From positions 1-62,098 of the forward strand of contig CABRIC010000008.1 in NCBI GenBank assembly GCA_902470905.1: 62,098 nt of DNA, given 5' to 3'. The stretch comes from an uncultured Collinsella sp. GTDB lineage: Bacteria; Actinomycetota; Coriobacteriia; Coriobacteriales; Coriobacteriaceae. This document shows positions 31,475 to 39,446 of this stretch, piece after piece (within the stretch, counting starts at the first letter, position 1; each line of letters begins with the position of its first letter). Under the pieces are notes generated by a model. The model did no database searches and was not told where the DNA came from. It was given only the letters and a program-made list of their open reading frames with translations. Position numbers and translations under genes: made by a program.

Positions 31475-33958
31475 ATGACCGAACACCATGCCATCAGCCG
31501 CCGAGCGTTTACGCTGGGCCTAGGGCTTGCGGCGTTGTCACCACTTGCAAGCCTGCCTGAAACCGCAGCGCCGGGCATTCCCCTGCGAACGGCATTTGCA
31601 GACAACACACCCGCACCGTCGGACAGCCTCGACAATTTCGTCATTCGCCTTCGCCCCGCGGGCTATTTTCGCACCGCGAGCGTCAACCAAGACGGCAACG
31701 TTCGCGGCAACGTCTGCCACCTGTTTAACGACGGCACGTCCAGCAAGCTCATCCTTGAGAACGTAACGACCAAGAATGACGATACAAACTGGTATGCTAT
31801 CCGCACCTTGCTCAATTTCGAAGAGTATAAAAAGACGGGCTACAGCATTTGGTCGGTCGACGACGACTCGGACAAAGATGGAAAGGTCATCCACGTATGG
31901 GGCGGCGAGTATGACAACAAGCCCAGCCGCGCTTTTGCGTTCGAACGTCAATCAAACGGAACCTATATCATTCGAGACCGCACGGTCGAGAAAGAAACCG
32001 AGAAAAAAGACATTAAGTACCTGGCAATAGAATCGGACGGCAAAGACCAGGACAACAATAAGATCTGCCATAAGAGTAAGAGCATTCCGTGGGAGCTAGA
32101 ACTTGTCGGTTACGACATGGGCAAGATCAATACCACAGTTAGAAGTATCGACTGGACCACGTATAGCAGCTACGTCGACGGACCATGCTGGATGAAATAC
32201 GTCGACGACAACAAGTACCTCGACGAGCTGAGTATCCCGGGCACGCATGATTCGGGCACCTGCAGCGTGGACAACGACACCGAGCCCCAATCCTCACAAG
32301 CAAAGTGCCAGCAGGATTACATCCCGACGCAGTTGCTCGAAGGCATTCGCTATTTTGATATCCGACTCGGAAGGAACGACGAGAACGGCGACCCCGGTAT
32401 CGACCATGGAAGATGCTACCTGCTCAAAAAAGACGGGGGCTTTATGCATCTCTCCGATGTCATCGGTTACTTCAAAACATTTTTGAACGAAAACCCGTCA
32501 GAAGCGCTCATCATGCTTGCGTCACGAGGCAACGACGAGGCTACCGACGAAAGCGTTACGACGGCTTTCGCCAAGGTTATGCACGATAATCCCGATCTGT
32601 TCTACACGTCGAGCCGAATCCCCACACTGAACGAGGTGCGCGGAAAGATCGTCCTGCTGCGTCGATTTGTACTCGCCGGCAACAGCGTAAGCAGCCACAC
32701 GTGGGGCCTCGATCTCACCCAATGGGACGACAAAATCAAGGCGCATTCCGGGCAGTCGATGTGCCTCGTCCAAGACGCGCGAGGCTTTGAGACTACGGGC
32801 AATGCGGGCGACAAAGAGCCCTATTGCACCAAGGTATACGCCCAGGACCATTTTGAATGCACCGGAACCGACAAGATTAGCTGGGTCGATATGGCGCTGC
32901 GAGAGACGACCAATCTCACGCGCAACAAGGTGGACGTCGAGGACAATGATGGCGCCAAGGTGCAAGTCCTGGAACGCTGCTGGTCTATCAACTACACCAG
33001 TTGCACGAATTACAAACAAGGAAGCAATCCTTTTACCGCGGCGCGAGTGGTCAACGAGCATCTGTACAAGAGCCAGTACATCAATCCCAGCGGCAGCGAT
33101 AAAACAAAGTCAGATTGCCTCAAGCACGTTGGCATTATCGCGTCCGACTTTGTCGATTCGGCACTGGCCCGGAGCATCTACCAACGCAATTACGACGCGA
33201 AGCACAAGCCAACAGTTTCATGCTGCCTCCCGGACCGCATGCACATGACGTATGGAGACTCGCTGAGCGATGCCTCGCTCCAAGATGGCAAGACCGTTGG
33301 CGAGGGCCATTTCCGCCTTGTCGACAGCAGCAACGTACTCAACGTGGCCGCTTCTGGCAGCGCGTTTGCCATCGAATACGTGGATGTCGACGCCCTGGGC
33401 AACGAGACCGTTACGGGGCTGCAGGGCTCTGTGCCCATCGATATCGATCGACGCGCGCTGACGCCCCATTTTGAGGGACTCGAAGGCCTTAAGGCCGGCG
33501 AAGACGTGCGCGCCAAGATTGCGGCATCACTCGAGGGCAAGCTCGAAACCGATGCCTGCACGGCCCAGCTCGAGTTTGTGCACGACGCGAACGGCGCTCC
33601 GGGCACGGCAATGGCCGAGGGCGAAACATTTGCCGCAGGGACGTACTGGGTGCGCGCGAAAGACCTTTTGGGCGACGCGGCACAGAACTACATGCTCGCC
33701 AGCGATGGAGCCGTAAGCTTTACCGTAGCGGCCTCGGGCAGTGCAGGCGGCACCGGCAGCGGCACGGGTTCCAACGCAGACGGCGCCGACAAGAACGGCG
33801 GCGGCAACAAGAGCAAGGGCTCGGGCGGAAAACTCGCCGACACGGGCGACGGCTCTGGTATCGCCGCCGGGCTCGCCGCTGCCGCCGTGGCGACAACGGT
33901 CGCTGGCGCGGCAAAGCTTGCCAGTGACCGCGAAGACAGCGAAGGCGCTAGCGAATAG
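31475..33958 (+). CDS. Secreted phosphatidylinositol-specific phospholipase C-like protein
   Basis: 827 residues. A Tat-type signal (SRRAFTLGLGLAAL, residues 8-21) is followed by a ~170-residue N-terminal region with a lectin-like look. The PI-PLC X domain comes next: IPGTHDSGT with catalytic H258, YFDIRLGR, and DHGRCYL with H311 as the second His. The C-terminal ~200 residues resemble an MBG/Ig-like bacterial surface domain (FEGLEGLKAGEDVRAKIAAS...), then a Gly/Ser/Asn-rich linker and LADTG before a hydrophobic stretch. The tail is acidic rather than basic. PI-PLCs cleave phosphatidylinositol or its glycans; a host-lipid or GPI substrate is inference. ATG 31475 has GGAGGAG 3 nt upstream. Monocistronic. 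Confidence 0.88.
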   Translation: MTEHHAISRRAFTLGLGLAALSPLASLPETAAPGIPLRTAFADNTPAPSDSLDNFVIRLRPAGYFRTASVNQDGNVRGNVCHLFNDGTSSKLILENVTTKNDDTNWYAIRTLLNFEEYKKTGYSIWSVDDDSDKDGKVIHVWGGEYDNKPSRAFAFERQSNGTYIIRDRTVEKETEKKDIKYLAIESDGKDQDNNKICHKSKSIPWELELVGYDMGKINTTVRSIDWTTYSSYVDGPCWMKYVDDNKYLDELSIPGTHDSGTCSVDNDTEPQSSQAKCQQDYIPTQLLEGIRYFDIRLGRNDENGDPGIDHGRCYLLKKDGGFMHLSDVIGYFKTFLNENPSEALIMLASRGNDEATDESVTTAFAKVMHDNPDLFYTSSRIPTLNEVRGKIVLLRRFVLAGNSVSSHTWGLDLTQWDDKIKAHSGQSMCLVQDARGFETTGNAGDKEPYCTKVYAQDHFECTGTDKISWVDMALRETTNLTRNKVDVEDNDGAKVQVLERCWSINYTSCTNYKQGSNPFTAARVVNEHLYKSQYINPSGSDKTKSDCLKHVGIIASDFVDSALARSIYQRNYDAKHKPTVSCCLPDRMHMTYGDSLSDASLQDGKTVGEGHFRLVDSSNVLNVAASGSAFAIEYVDVDALGNETVTGLQGSVPIDIDRRALTPHFEGLEGLKAGEDVRAKIAASLEGKLETDACTAQLEFVHDANGAPGTAMAEGETFAAGTYWVRAKDLLGDAAQNYMLASDGAVSFTVAASGSAGGTGSGTGSNADGADKNGGGNKSKGSGGKLADTGDGSGIAAGLAAAAVATTVAGAAKLASDREDSEGASE

Positions 33959-33987
33959 GCAAGCCGGCCTTTTAAACACATCGACTC

Positions 33988-34027
33988 AATCGGGAGCGTA
34001 GGACACCGTTCTGTGCCCCCGATTTTT
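33988..34027 (+). terminator. Terminator after the PI-PLC gene
   Basis: AATCGGG pairs with CCCGATT around a long imperfect stem, followed by TTT. Confidence 0.65.
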
Positions 34028-34052
34028 ACCTTGGCCCGAACGCCGCCATAGG

Positions 34053-34322
34053 CTACATCACTATGTTCAGCACGTTGACGAATTCCTGAGCCTGGGAGCG
34101 GCTGCTCAGGCTAAAGACGCAGGCAGTCAACAGCCTGTTGCGCAGAAAAACGTCGCGGCCCTTGATCCTGCTGACCCCCGTGATGTCCTTAAGGTAGACA
34201 ATCTCGGTGTGCTTGCCGCCGAAAGTGCCCTTCTTGAGTACCTCAATGCGGTTAGGGTAGATCTTGACGTCTTTAAACCTGCCCGAACCCTTACCCTGGA
34301 ATAGCAAAGTGTTGTTGTCCAT
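34053..34322 (-). CDS. Small PH-domain-like protein
   Basis: 89 residues, all beta in pattern: FQGKGSGRFKDVKIYPNRIE, then TEIVYLKDITGVSRIKGRD and a C-terminal helix RSQAQEFVNVLNIVM. The order of strands and the single terminal helix fit a bacterial pleckstrin-homology-like domain; such domains often precede SHOCT tails in longer proteins. ATG 34322 was preferred over 34328 for the 8-nt spacing from GGGGAG. No transmembrane helix or signal is present. It is near a SHOCT protein (34948-35415), with which it may be functionally linked. Function unknown. Confidence 0.65.
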   Translation of the reverse strand: MDNNTLLFQGKGSGRFKDVKIYPNRIEVLKKGTFGGKHTEIVYLKDITGVSRIKGRDVFLRNRLLTACVFSLSSRSQAQEFVNVLNIVM

Positions 34323-34526
34323 ACACATCGCTCCCCATGGTTAGAGTTAAAACTGCCTCTATGGTCACATTTTAGTCACTTCGGGAATCCTGCACGAAGG
34401 CGCTAGGCGACATTGAAATTCGAGTCCGCGCGAGGCTTTAAGATAGGCATGATCAGCCGCATCGATGCGACTGGCAATGCTTCTAGGAGTACGCCTCGTA
34501 TTATTCGCCATTAGAGGAGGTCTTAC

Positions 34527-34853
34527 CTGGTTTACGCATGGGAATTCGAGTTCTTTGATTCGGACGGCATTGAACTTCCCGCGCCAGACTTCGGACATGA
34601 GCCGCGACACGGCGGCAAGATTATCGCCGTAGCCGTCAGCCGCGAACTCGCCGACATCCCCGCCGTCACCGCAGCGAATGCCGCGCGTATACTCGGTGTT
34701 AGCTCAGCGCGGGTATCGCAACTGATAAATGCAGGGCTGTTGGATTCATGGAAGGATGGCACCAAGTGAATGGTGTCCAAAGCTTCCATCGAGGCACGAC
34801 TCGCCGACGCACCAAAGGCAGGGCGCCCAAAAGAGGTCCCTATTGCTGTATAA
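34527..34853 (+). pseudogene. Decayed HTH antitoxin-like gene (in-frame TGA, shortened, no ATG)
   Basis: The frame encodes VYAWEFEFFDSDGIELPAPD, then FGHEPRHGGKIIAVAVS and an HTH-like segment (AARILGVSSARVSQLINAGL). It stops at TGA 34767, yet continues in the same frame as MVSKASIEARLADAPKAGRP KEVPIAV to TAA 34851. In relatives I recall, the segment after the HTH reads through a Trp codon at this point, so TGG to TGA is likely. The part between DSD and GIELP looks about 40 residues too short. GAGGAGG lies 6 nt before CTG 34527, the only start-like codon after an in-frame TAG. An 80-residue product from CTG remains possible. Confidence 0.55.
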
Positions 34854-34880
34854 GGCGAGGCTACTGCGCACTTTTATTCC

Positions 34881-34943
34881 ACACGATGTTTTCAGCCTGG
34901 TATAAACAAGTTCAATACCAGAATGCAAATCCAACCATCGTGT
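34881..34943. repeat. Nested inverted repeats 3' of the SHOCT gene
   Basis: Outer ACACGATG/CATCGTGT (34881-34888, 34936-34943) encloses a perfect CTGGTAT/ATACCAG hairpin (34897-34921). It may terminate the minus-strand SHOCT gene, although no T-run is evident. Confidence 0.4.
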
Positions 34944-34947
34944 CTAA

Positions 34948-35415
34948 TTACGAAAGAATTTTCGCCTTTTCTGCAGCAAACTCTTCCTCGGTAAGTACTC
35001 CACTTTCACGCAGCGCTGCAAGCCTCTCGAGCCTTGCAGCTACATCACCACTATCCACCAGCGTCTCAATAGTCTGTGAGACCTGCGGATACTGCTCGAG
35101 CTCCTTCGATAGGGCATCGACTATCTCGGCAATATTCTTTGCATTTTTGCCCCCGTTTAATACGTTTGCCCTGACCTTAGATGACGAGTTGACAGTAACG
35201 CCAGATCCGCCTTCAACTGGAACAACCGAAATACTGATATTTTCACCCCAGGACCAAAGGCTCATACCAATCTCGGCTGCAACTGTTCTTGTTGTGGGCG
35301 ATGCGCTATCAACTTTTACTTTAGGTAGCTTTTCCATAGCTGCCTTCAAGGCATTAAACGTGTCGTCAGGAGAATACGGTACCTGAATCTGAAGCTGCTG
35401 ATCCGCAAAACCCAT
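34948..35415 (-). CDS. SHOCT-domain protein
   Basis: 155 residues. The N-terminal ~110 residues form an alpha/beta domain (MGFADQQLQIQVPYSPDDTF ... VTVNSSSKVRANVLNGG) reminiscent of START/SRPBCC-like small-molecule domains. The C-terminal ~30 residues are a classic SHOCT helix pair (RLERLAALRESGVLTEEEFA followed by AEKAKIL). SHOCT motifs are short C-terminal modules of unclear, possibly oligomerising, function. GGAGG lies 7 nt before ATG 35415. It has no signal or membrane segment. The same-strand zinc-ribbon gene ends 115 nt upstream, so they may share a transcript. Confidence 0.78.
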   Translation of the reverse strand: MGFADQQLQIQVPYSPDDTFNALKAAMEKLPKVKVDSASPTTRTVAAEIGMSLWSWGENISISVVPVEGGSGVTVNSSSKVRANVLNGGKNAKNIAEIVDALSKELEQYPQVSQTIETLVDSGDVAARLERLAALRESGVLTEEEFAAEKAKILS

Positions 35416-35530
35416 AATCCGGCCTCCGCTTCTACAAGATTAAGGCTATCGGCAATGTTAGCACGTTCCCAGCACTTTTAAATTCATCTAATGACCTTGT
35501 GATGCAGCCCGACACCCCGGCACCGCTCCC

Positions 35531-36868
35531 CTACTTCCCAAATAGCGCACCCAGCAGGCCGCGACGTTTGGGCTTCTCCTCTCGGTAGGAACCCTCGACG
35601 GCGGCTGCAACCTGGCGCGGTTGCTCGCCGCCTCCACGGCGCACGATCTGGTACAGGAACGGCGATTTAACATATTTGACCTCGACGGGCGTGGCGTGCA
35701 CGGTGCTCTCACCGGACAGATGCAGGCTCGGGCTGAGCGGCGCCACAATATGCGTCTCGCGCTTGTCACTAAACACCACCGCAGCCGCGCGGCCCGTCTG
35801 GCCGTTCACGGCGATGCGCACCTGTTCGCCATCGCGACTATCCGAGGCAGGACGATCGACAAAGTACACCGGCACCATAACCAAGCCGTCCTTGTGCTTG
35901 CGGGCCTTGCGCGCCCACGTGCGGATGCTCTTTTTATTGAATCCCAGCACCGCCTCGGCGTCGTTGCCCGCAACGTCGAGCGCCAACTTATCAATAACCA
36001 CCTGGTCCTTGGTAGACGCATCGACGGAGACGACGCGAAAGTCGCCTTCCTGCATGGCGGGATCGAACGGACCGGCCTTGGCAAAGTCCCACGGCTCCAA
36101 AATGCCCATGAGGCGAACGTCCAGGTAGTTTGCCCTGGGGTATGCCCAGTCGAGCACCTCGTAGTACACCAGGGTTTCCTTGCTCAGGCCCTTGCCCGGG
36201 AAGCTCGCCATCATGCGCAGGTCCGCCAGCGCCATGGGGAAGTAGAAGAGCATCATGTCGTTTTGGATCGCGTCTTCCACGTCGTGCCCGGCAAAGGCTT
36301 CCGCATGCTGGCGCACCAGCTGCAGCGCGTTGGCACGTGCCTGCTGCGACGAGATTTCGCAGGGAATACCCTGCTCGGGCACATACTCCGCACCAACGCC
36401 CATGGTCAGGCGCTTGCTGAAGGTACCGGGCTTGAGCAGGTCGGCAACGCCGATCTTGTTGCCGCAGGACGGGCACTCAAACACACGCTGCGTTGACTCG
36501 CCCTCAAAGGACGCTCCGCAGAAGGGGCAAGGAATGCTCACATGCGTGGCCTCTTGGAACTCTTGCGCCGTGACGCGATCCTCCCACAGCAGATGTTCCA
36601 GGACCGACTGATTGCGCCAGTGCGCGTTGAAGAAATACCAGTCCGGGTCCTCCGGGCGCTCGAGTTGCGACACATGCGTGAGCTTGAGCAGTCCATCCAC
36701 CACCGTCAACGGCGTATGGCGAATGCCCAAAGCGCTCTTGGGCTCTCCGGCGTCCGCCTGCCACGGAATGACCGCACCGCAATAAGCGCACTCAAAGCTG
36801 CGCTTAGCTTGGTGTGAGTACATAGGGCCGCCGCAGTTTTGACATTTAATGGCAAACATCTCGTCCAT
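35531..36868 (-). CDS. Zinc-ribbon protein of unknown function
   Basis: 445 residues. Two zinc ribbons are visible near the N-terminus: CQNCGG...CAYCGA (~10-30) and CPFCGA...CPSCGN (~115-140). A long alpha/beta body follows with no recognised catalytic motif, and a basic tail (EEKPKRRGLLGALFGK) could touch membrane or nucleic acid. There is no signal peptide. ATG 36868 was chosen because AAGGAGG lies 8 nt upstream; the frame extends 17 codons further without a ribosome site. Proteins with such paired ribbons plus a large domain are common but uncharacterised. It lies with PH-like and SHOCT genes in one accessory block, divergent from the CDF gene. Confidence 0.75.
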   Translation of the reverse strand: MDEMFAIKCQNCGGPMYSHQAKRSFECAYCGAVIPWQADAGEPKSALGIRHTPLTVVDGLLKLTHVSQLERPEDPDWYFFNAHWRNQSVLEHLLWEDRVTAQEFQEATHVSIPCPFCGASFEGESTQRVFECPSCGNKIGVADLLKPGTFSKRLTMGVGAEYVPEQGIPCEISSQQARANALQLVRQHAEAFAGHDVEDAIQNDMMLFYFPMALADLRMMASFPGKGLSKETLVYYEVLDWAYPRANYLDVRLMGILEPWDFAKAGPFDPAMQEGDFRVVSVDASTKDQVVIDKLALDVAGNDAEAVLGFNKKSIRTWARKARKHKDGLVMVPVYFVDRPASDSRDGEQVRIAVNGQTGRAAAVVFSDKRETHIVAPLSPSLHLSGESTVHATPVEVKYVKSPFLYQIVRRGGGEQPRQVAAAVEGSYREEKPKRRGLLGALFGK

Positions 36869-37086
36869 GGAAACGTCCTCCTTTGCACAGGGGCTGTCGG
36901 CATTAAGTATGTCGATCAAACAGGCACATGCCCATACCCATGTGGCCCAAAATGGACCACCCAGGCAGACGAGAAGGCTCGCTCGTTAGCACCGGCAGAC
37001 TATTGCTGCATTTTCTGAGCATCGGTGCACGGCGCCCCCGCGCGAGCTACACTATCCCCTTAAACATGATTGTGAGGACGACCGCT

Positions 37087-38268
37087 ATGCTATTTGTAAA
37101 TCGGCTGGTACATACGCTTGTTCCCGGCAGCGAGGGCGAGCCGGTCGATGCATCTTGCCGCACCAACGCGGGTTTTGCCGCAAGCCTCATCTGCATTGGC
37201 CTCAACATCACCCTGTGCCTGGCCAAGGGCATCGCGGGCCTGCTCGCCGGCTCCGTCTCCCTCATCGCCGACGCTTTCAACAACCTCTCCGATGCCTCGA
37301 GCAACATCGTGAGTCTGCTCGGGTTCCGCCTTGCCAGCCGCCCGGCAGACGAAGGCCACCCCTATGGCCACGGCCGCTACGAGTACCTGGCCGGTCTGTT
37401 TGTCGCCGTCCTGGTTTGCGCCGTCGGCATCAACCTGATTCTCGAGTCGGTCACCAAGATCATCAAGCCCTCGCCCACCGCTTACACGTTTATTTCCCTT
37501 GCGGCACTGGCTACGTCCATGCTCGTTAAGCTCTGGATGGCCGCATTCAACCGCACGCTGGGCGATCGCATCGACTCCGAAACGCTCATCGCCACGGCGC
37601 AGGACTCCAAAAACGACGTCATCACCTCGGGCTCGGTCTTGGTGGCGGCGCTTATTTCGCAGACGACCGGCTTTGATCTCGATGGCTGGGCAGGCCTGGG
37701 TGTGGGCATCTTCATCTGCATCAGCGGCCTGGGCCTGGTGCGCGACGCCATCAGCCCGTTGCTGGGGCAAGCGCCCGACCCCAAGCTCGTCCAGGCAATC
37801 CGCGACAAGATCATGTCCTATCCGCAGGTCTTGGGCACACACGACCTCATGGTGCACGACTACGGCCCCGGTCGTCAGTTTGCCAGCGCCCACGTGGAGA
37901 TGCCCGGCGAGGGCGACGCGTTTGAGCACCACGAGATTCTGGACACCATCGAGCACGACATCAAGCGCCAGATGGGCATTGGTATCACACTGCACTGCGA
38001 CCCCATCGCGACAACCGGCGATGACTTGCGCGGCTGGGTCAAGCGCGGCGTCATGCAGATCGATCCCGCGCTCTCCATCCACGACCTGCACGAGCACGAC
38101 GGGTTCGTTTCGTTTGACCTGGTGCGTCCCGACGGCTTTGACATATCCGACGAGGAGCTGCTGGGGCTCGTCACGCGCATCGTGCACGAGCGCCGACCCG
38201 ATGCCTCATGCGTCGTCACCTTTGATTCGGGCTTTAGCTCGCCCGACCGTCCGGCCGAGCAACTGTAG
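37087..38268 (+). CDS. Cation diffusion facilitator (CDF) family metal transporter
   Basis: 393 residues. Six hydrophobic segments form a CDF membrane domain with metal-site motifs DAFNNLSDASSNIVSL (TM2) and AQDSKNDVITS (TM5), and the cytosolic-loop GHPYGHGRYEYLAGL. The C-terminal ~170 residues contain a CDF ferredoxin-like domain (LGTHDLMVHDYGPGRQFASA, HVEMPGEGDAFEHHEILD) plus an extra ~80-residue module (LSIHDLHEHDGFVSFDLV). CDF proteins export Zn, Mn, Fe or Co in exchange for protons. The metal is not predictable. ATG 37087 has GAGG about 9 nt upstream; earlier in-frame ATGs lack ribosome sites. It is followed 12 nt later by a convergent gene. Confidence 0.9.
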   Translation: MLFVNRLVHTLVPGSEGEPVDASCRTNAGFAASLICIGLNITLCLAKGIAGLLAGSVSLIADAFNNLSDASSNIVSLLGFRLASRPADEGHPYGHGRYEYLAGLFVAVLVCAVGINLILESVTKIIKPSPTAYTFISLAALATSMLVKLWMAAFNRTLGDRIDSETLIATAQDSKNDVITSGSVLVAALISQTTGFDLDGWAGLGVGIFICISGLGLVRDAISPLLGQAPDPKLVQAIRDKIMSYPQVLGTHDLMVHDYGPGRQFASAHVEMPGEGDAFEHHEILDTIEHDIKRQMGIGITLHCDPIATTGDDLRGWVKRGVMQIDPALSIHDLHEHDGFVSFDLVRPDGFDISDEELLGLVTRIVHERRPDASCVVTFDSGFSSPDRPAEQL

Positions 38269-38280
38269 CCTGCTTAACAG

Positions 38281-39267
38281 CTAGTTTCCCTGCGCGCCCG
38301 AGATGCCGTTTTGCAGCGCGTCCCAGGCATTGGTAGCCATATCGCCCAGATTCTGAGCAGTATCGCCGAGGTTTTGGGCTGTATCGCCCAGCTCTTGTGC
38401 CTTGTCTCCCAACTCCTGTGCCTTGTTGCTCAAATCCTCCAGCGTATTGGAGCTCGAGCTGTCGGTACCGCTTTGGCCGCCGGACGAGTTGCCATAGCTG
38501 TTCTTGTGCGTGAGCTGAATCTCCAGGTTGCCGTTGTCGTTATAGTAGGCATTCGTAACAACCCAGTTGGAATCGATGACGGGCGTTGAGCCATCGTCGG
38601 TCAGGATCACGGCGTTCGAAAGGTCGGCTCCGCGTGACTTGAGGAGCTTCTTGGCGTTGGACCAGTACTGTCCCGGGATATCGCTCAGGTCGACGGCAGC
38701 AGACTGGGTGGTCTCGGCCTGCTCGGTCGTGGCATCGGTCGTGGCGCCCCGCTTGTTGAGCATGCCCGACACGATGGCGAACACGACCGACAAGGCAAAG
38801 AAAATCGCCAGCACGATGAGGATCTTCTTGATCACGCTCGACGAACGCGACGGCTTCTTCTCCTCGTCCTCGCCATATTGCGGAATCGACTTGGGGTACT
38901 CGCGATACGGCTCGCGCGACTCGTAGCGAGGCTGCGCCGTGCGAGGCATATACGTCGTCTGCTGAGGCTGCGGAATGGGATTTTGCGGCAGGTTGTCATA
39001 GGGATTCGGCGTCGAGGCAGCATAAGAATCCTGCGGCGCGTAATCAAACGGATCCGGAGCTGCGTTGCCATAGGGGCCTTGCGAAGATGCAGCGTAAGAA
39101 TCCTGCGCCGTGTCGCCATAGCCCATAACCCGGGTGGGCTCGGCAGAAGGCTGCGTCGCGGCGGGGTCGGTATAACCGGGGTTGGGAACAACGCGGGTCG
39201 CATCGGCGCTATCGCCAGCCTGCGCGGAACCGTAGCCGCCCATCACGGTTGTCTTGTCCTGATCCAT
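38281..39267 (-). CDS. Single-pass membrane protein with Pro/Gln/Tyr-rich cytoplasmic N-terminus
   Basis: 328 residues. Residues 1-145 are rich in Pro, Gln, Tyr, Asp and Ser and contain repeated DSYAAS and PYGN/PYDN units. A transmembrane helix spans ~148-170. The outer part (~185-265) has a small domain (SDIPGQYWSNAKKLLKSRGA ... YYNDNGNLEIQLTHKN). The C-terminus contains repeated 7-residue units (AQELGDK, AQELGDT, AQNLGDT, AQNLGDM), probably a helix. The disordered N-terminus with Thr-rich spots could be a target for Ser/Thr kinases, as in other actinobacterial membrane proteins (inference). Function unknown. It starts at ATG 39267 with AAAGGA upstream. Confidence 0.75.
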   Translation of the reverse strand: MDQDKTTVMGGYGSAQAGDSADATRVVPNPGYTDPAATQPSAEPTRVMGYGDTAQDSYAASSQGPYGNAAPDPFDYAPQDSYAASTPNPYDNLPQNPIPQPQQTTYMPRTAQPRYESREPYREYPKSIPQYGEDEEKKPSRSSSVIKKILIVLAIFFALSVVFAIVSGMLNKRGATTDATTEQAETTQSAAVDLSDIPGQYWSNAKKLLKSRGADLSNAVILTDDGSTPVIDSNWVVTNAYYNDNGNLEIQLTHKNSYGNSSGGQSGTDSSSSNTLEDLSNKAQELGDKAQELGDTAQNLGDTAQNLGDMATNAWDALQNGISGAQGN

Positions 39268-39385
39268 GCAACGATTCCTTTCCGTCGCGCGTGAGTCTCA
39301 AGTTATCCATGCATTCTACCCGCGCAAAAGCCTATGATGGGCAGAGTCCGTCGGTATCTACAAGACATGCGCGGTCCTAAGGATC

Positions 39386-39421
39386 AAAAAGCCCCGCCGG
39401 GCCTTGTGGGCACGGCGGGGC
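39386..39421 (-). terminator. Rho-independent terminator of fhs
   Basis: On the minus strand GCCCCGCCG pairs with CGGCGGGGC, followed by TTTTTG, 26 nt after the fhs stop. Confidence 0.93.
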
Positions 39422-39446
39422 GGGCAAGCGGCTATGAGCAGCAGGC

